Shown here: positions 5,552 to 6,727 of the stretch, piece by piece
Layout of the letters: every line of letters starts with the position of its first letter
Position numbering within the stretch: the first letter of the stretch is position 1
NCBI GenBank assembly: GCA_003229735.1
Contig: QIFI01000057.1
Span: 1-6,727, forward strand
Length of the DNA stretch: 6,727 nt
Reading direction: 5' to 3'
DNA from: Candidatus Anderseniibacteriota bacterium
GTDB lineage: Bacteria > Patescibacteriota > Andersenbacteria > UBA10190
Notes under the pieces: generated by a model
Database searches by the model: none
What the model was told of the DNA's origin: nothing
Seen by the model: the letters and a program-made list of their open reading frames with translations, nothing else
Position numbers and translations under genes: made by a program

Positions 5552-5617
5552 ATGCCTCTGCTACCAGCTCTAACGGCAATATATTACTACTTGGATAATT
5601 TCGCCAATATCTCACTC
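5526..5617. repeat. 92-bp direct repeat, copy B
   Basis: This is the second copy of 4772-4863, with nine differences and no gaps over 92 bp. It overlaps the last codons and TAA stop (5549-5551) of the membrane-protein gene. The leading hairpin is kept: CATTCAAACA (5530-5539) pairs with TGTTTAAATG (5545-5554) at nine of ten positions around CCCGA. The pair that mismatches in copy A is restored here while a neighbouring pair is lost. TCATTCCAACAC at 5616-5627 repeats the start of copy A, as if another unit once began here. Confidence 0.85.
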
Positions 5618-5813
5618 ATTCCAACACGAACATTTCAACACTTAGAGACCGTTTCGAAACTCCAGATCGCTCAACACTTCATAATAAAACACACTCTAAA
5701 ACTACAAAATTAGACGTGTTTACCAATCCTAACACTAGTATTATTGCAAATAGTGTTCGTATTTCGTCAATTTCGAAACGGTCTCTAAGCGTTGAAATGA
5801 CGCTTATTGGAAT
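5618..5813. mobile_element. MITE-like element with near-perfect 29-bp inverted repeats
   Basis: The arm at 5631-5659 is the reverse complement of 5771-5799 at 28 of 29 positions, with core CTTAGAGACCGTTTCGAAA. A second, outer pair, ATTCCAA at 5618-5624 and TTGGAAT at 5807-5813, lies beyond small unpaired gaps of six and seven bases. The interior of about 110 bp has no credible gene but holds a nested inverted repeat, AACACTA at 5731-5737 with TAGTGTT at 5751-5757. Size, long terminal inverted repeats and lack of coding capacity fit a miniature inverted-repeat element moved by a transposase encoded elsewhere. I could not find a clear target-site duplication. The alternative is a large structured RNA or a cruciform. 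Confidence 0.65.
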
Positions 5814-5951
5814 AGAAGCCGCCAAAGGTATTACTATAACCCCAAGTTCGATCGCCAACGACCAGTAACCCTTACTTCAAGTAAGCACTGATTTACTGCG
5901 GACACGGAAAGCTCTTTTGATATTCCTTGAAGCGTCTAGTACTCTACTATC
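5814..5951. other. non-coding spacer before the 253-aa gene
   Basis: It holds a small hairpin (CTTAC 5871-5875 with GTAAG 5881-5885) and a marginal promoter, TTGATA at 5917-5922, 17 bp from TACTCT at 5940-5945. If the promoter is used, the message would start at or very near the ATG at 5952, that is, leaderless. Both signals are weak. I see nothing else here. Confidence 0.25.
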
Positions 5952-6713
5952 ATGAGCCACAAGCAATCCACGATGTCACTTGGTCGTCTACGCAAACACG
6001 CACTCCTCAACAACCTTCCAGCCAAAATGAAGAAAGGACAACGTCGCAGCCATGGCCTCCAAACTAAGTACGGAATCGCCATCACTCTATTAGGGCTTCT
6101 GCTCTTGGCGGGGGTGGTGACGGTCGTGTTAATATGGCAACAGGGCAGTGTGGGGCCACGGACAACACCTGCATCAAATGCCATCGATGCGTCAAAGCCA
6201 CTATTAGAAACATACGCCAGCTACCGCCACAGTTTCGCCATCGATGTTCCCTTTAACTGGACGATTGAAGAGTTCGCTAATGGAAAAGGCATTGGCCCAC
6301 TTCAATTACACCAGTTTAAAGATCACAGAAATACAACAAGCGTGTATTTCTCATCTCCTGAAACGCGACTCGCTCTTATGCAAAATCGTCAGAACTGCGG
6401 ACTTTTGGAGCCTAAGGAACTGTGCAGAAATCAAAAGGACCTTCGAATTGCCGATGTAGTGTTGACTGAGTTTAAGGACGATGCTCTAAAAAACAAAGTT
6501 CCCACGTACAAAATTGGTGATCTGTTGTGGTACCGGGAAGAGACACAATCGTACTTCCGGGACACTATTGAATATTCGATTGGCAATACATCGCACACGG
6601 GTAAGATGGATGGCTTTTATACATTTGCTCTGCTCAATCCCGCGCTGGAAAAAGAGTTTGTAAAGTACTTGGAAACATTTCGAGTTATTGAGATGCCAGA
6701 TGTTATCGAATGA
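5952..6713 (+). CDS. Single-pass membrane-anchored protein with possible PsbP/Mog1-like extracytoplasmic domain
   Basis: The 253-aa protein begins with a very basic cytoplasmic tail (about 1-39), then one hydrophobic helix at about 41-62, a short linker rich in Thr, Ser and Pro, and a soluble domain from about 85. By the positive-inside rule the C-terminal domain lies outside the membrane. It opens with YRHSFAIDVPFNWTIEE (91-107), resembling the Y-x-FSIDYPxxW start of PsbP/Mog1-fold surface proteins, and ends with EFVKYLETFRVI (235-246), the type of closing helix and strand seen in them. That fold assignment is inference from pattern. C149 and C158 could form a disulfide. There is no lipobox. 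An in-frame TAG at 5937-5939 limits the start, and the ATG at 5952 is the first candidate. No Shine-Dalgarno precedes it, and ATGs at codons 8 and 26 are possible. It ends in TGA. The role is unknown. Confidence 0.8.
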   Translation: MSHKQSTMSLGRLRKHALLNNLPAKMKKGQRRSHGLQTKYGIAITLLGLLLLAGVVTVVLIWQQGSVGPRTTPASNAIDASKPLLETYASYRHSFAIDVPFNWTIEEFANGKGIGPLQLHQFKDHRNTTSVYFSSPETRLALMQNRQNCGLLEPKELCRNQKDLRIADVVLTEFKDDALKNKVPTYKIGDLLWYREETQSYFRDTIEYSIGNTSHTGKMDGFYTFALLNPALEKEFVKYLETFRVIEMPDVIE

Positions 6714-6727
6714 ACACCACAACATTC

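Noticed and set aside
5846..5860. AGTTCGATCG resembling a tRNA T-loop
   Set aside because: The flanking bases do not form the five-pair T stem, and no acceptor, D or anticodon arm can be placed around it.
5797..5868. Short plus-strand frame of 23 codons starting at the right arm of the MITE-like element
   Set aside because: It is too short, has no ribosome site, and its start falls inside the inverted repeat. I could not link it to any protein.

Overview
The window reads like a chromosomal fragment from an uncultured bacterium, most plausibly of the Patescibacteria (Candidate Phyla Radiation). This is inference. It rests on weak or absent Shine-Dalgarno sites, on the 706-residue protein at 432-2552, which I recall as a type common in that group, on hairpin-rich repeats between genes, and on a minimal nucleotide-sugar gene pair. 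The standard code fits: stops are TAA, TAG and TGA, and TGA ends the last gene, which argues against a Gracilibacteria/SR1-type code.

Layout. Positions 1-431 are non-coding and hold several GC-rich REP-like hairpins plus copy 1 of a long direct repeat (about 160 bp). Positions 432-2552 (+) encode a 706-aa protein of unknown function with a conserved WCTA-type core and a C-terminal solenoid of 20-residue repeats, encoded by nearly identical 60-nt units. Positions 2553-2880 are non-coding and carry a short GGCGGGCAAG-type repeat cluster and copy 2 of the long direct repeat, so the 706-aa gene is bracketed by the two copies. Positions 2881-3684 and 3755-4726 (both -) encode an RmlA-like sugar nucleotidyltransferase and an HldD-like NAD-dependent sugar epimerase. 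The epimerase is upstream and the two are probably co-transcribed. They suggest activated sugars made for a surface polysaccharide or glycan.

Positions 4727-6727 differ in character. A five- to six-helix membrane protein (5084-5551, +) is bracketed by a 92-bp direct repeat (4772-4863 and 5526-5617, about 90% identical). Copy B abuts a 196-bp MITE-like element (5618-5813) with near-perfect 29-bp inverted repeats. A single-pass membrane-anchored protein of 253 aa follows (5952-6713, +), with a possible PsbP/Mog1-like extracytoplasmic domain.

There is no sign of CRISPR, tRNA or rRNA genes, a transposase or a toxin-antitoxin pair. The most interesting material is repeat biology: a gene whose repeats look recently amplified, two separate genes each flanked by their own direct repeat, and a non-autonomous inverted-repeat element.
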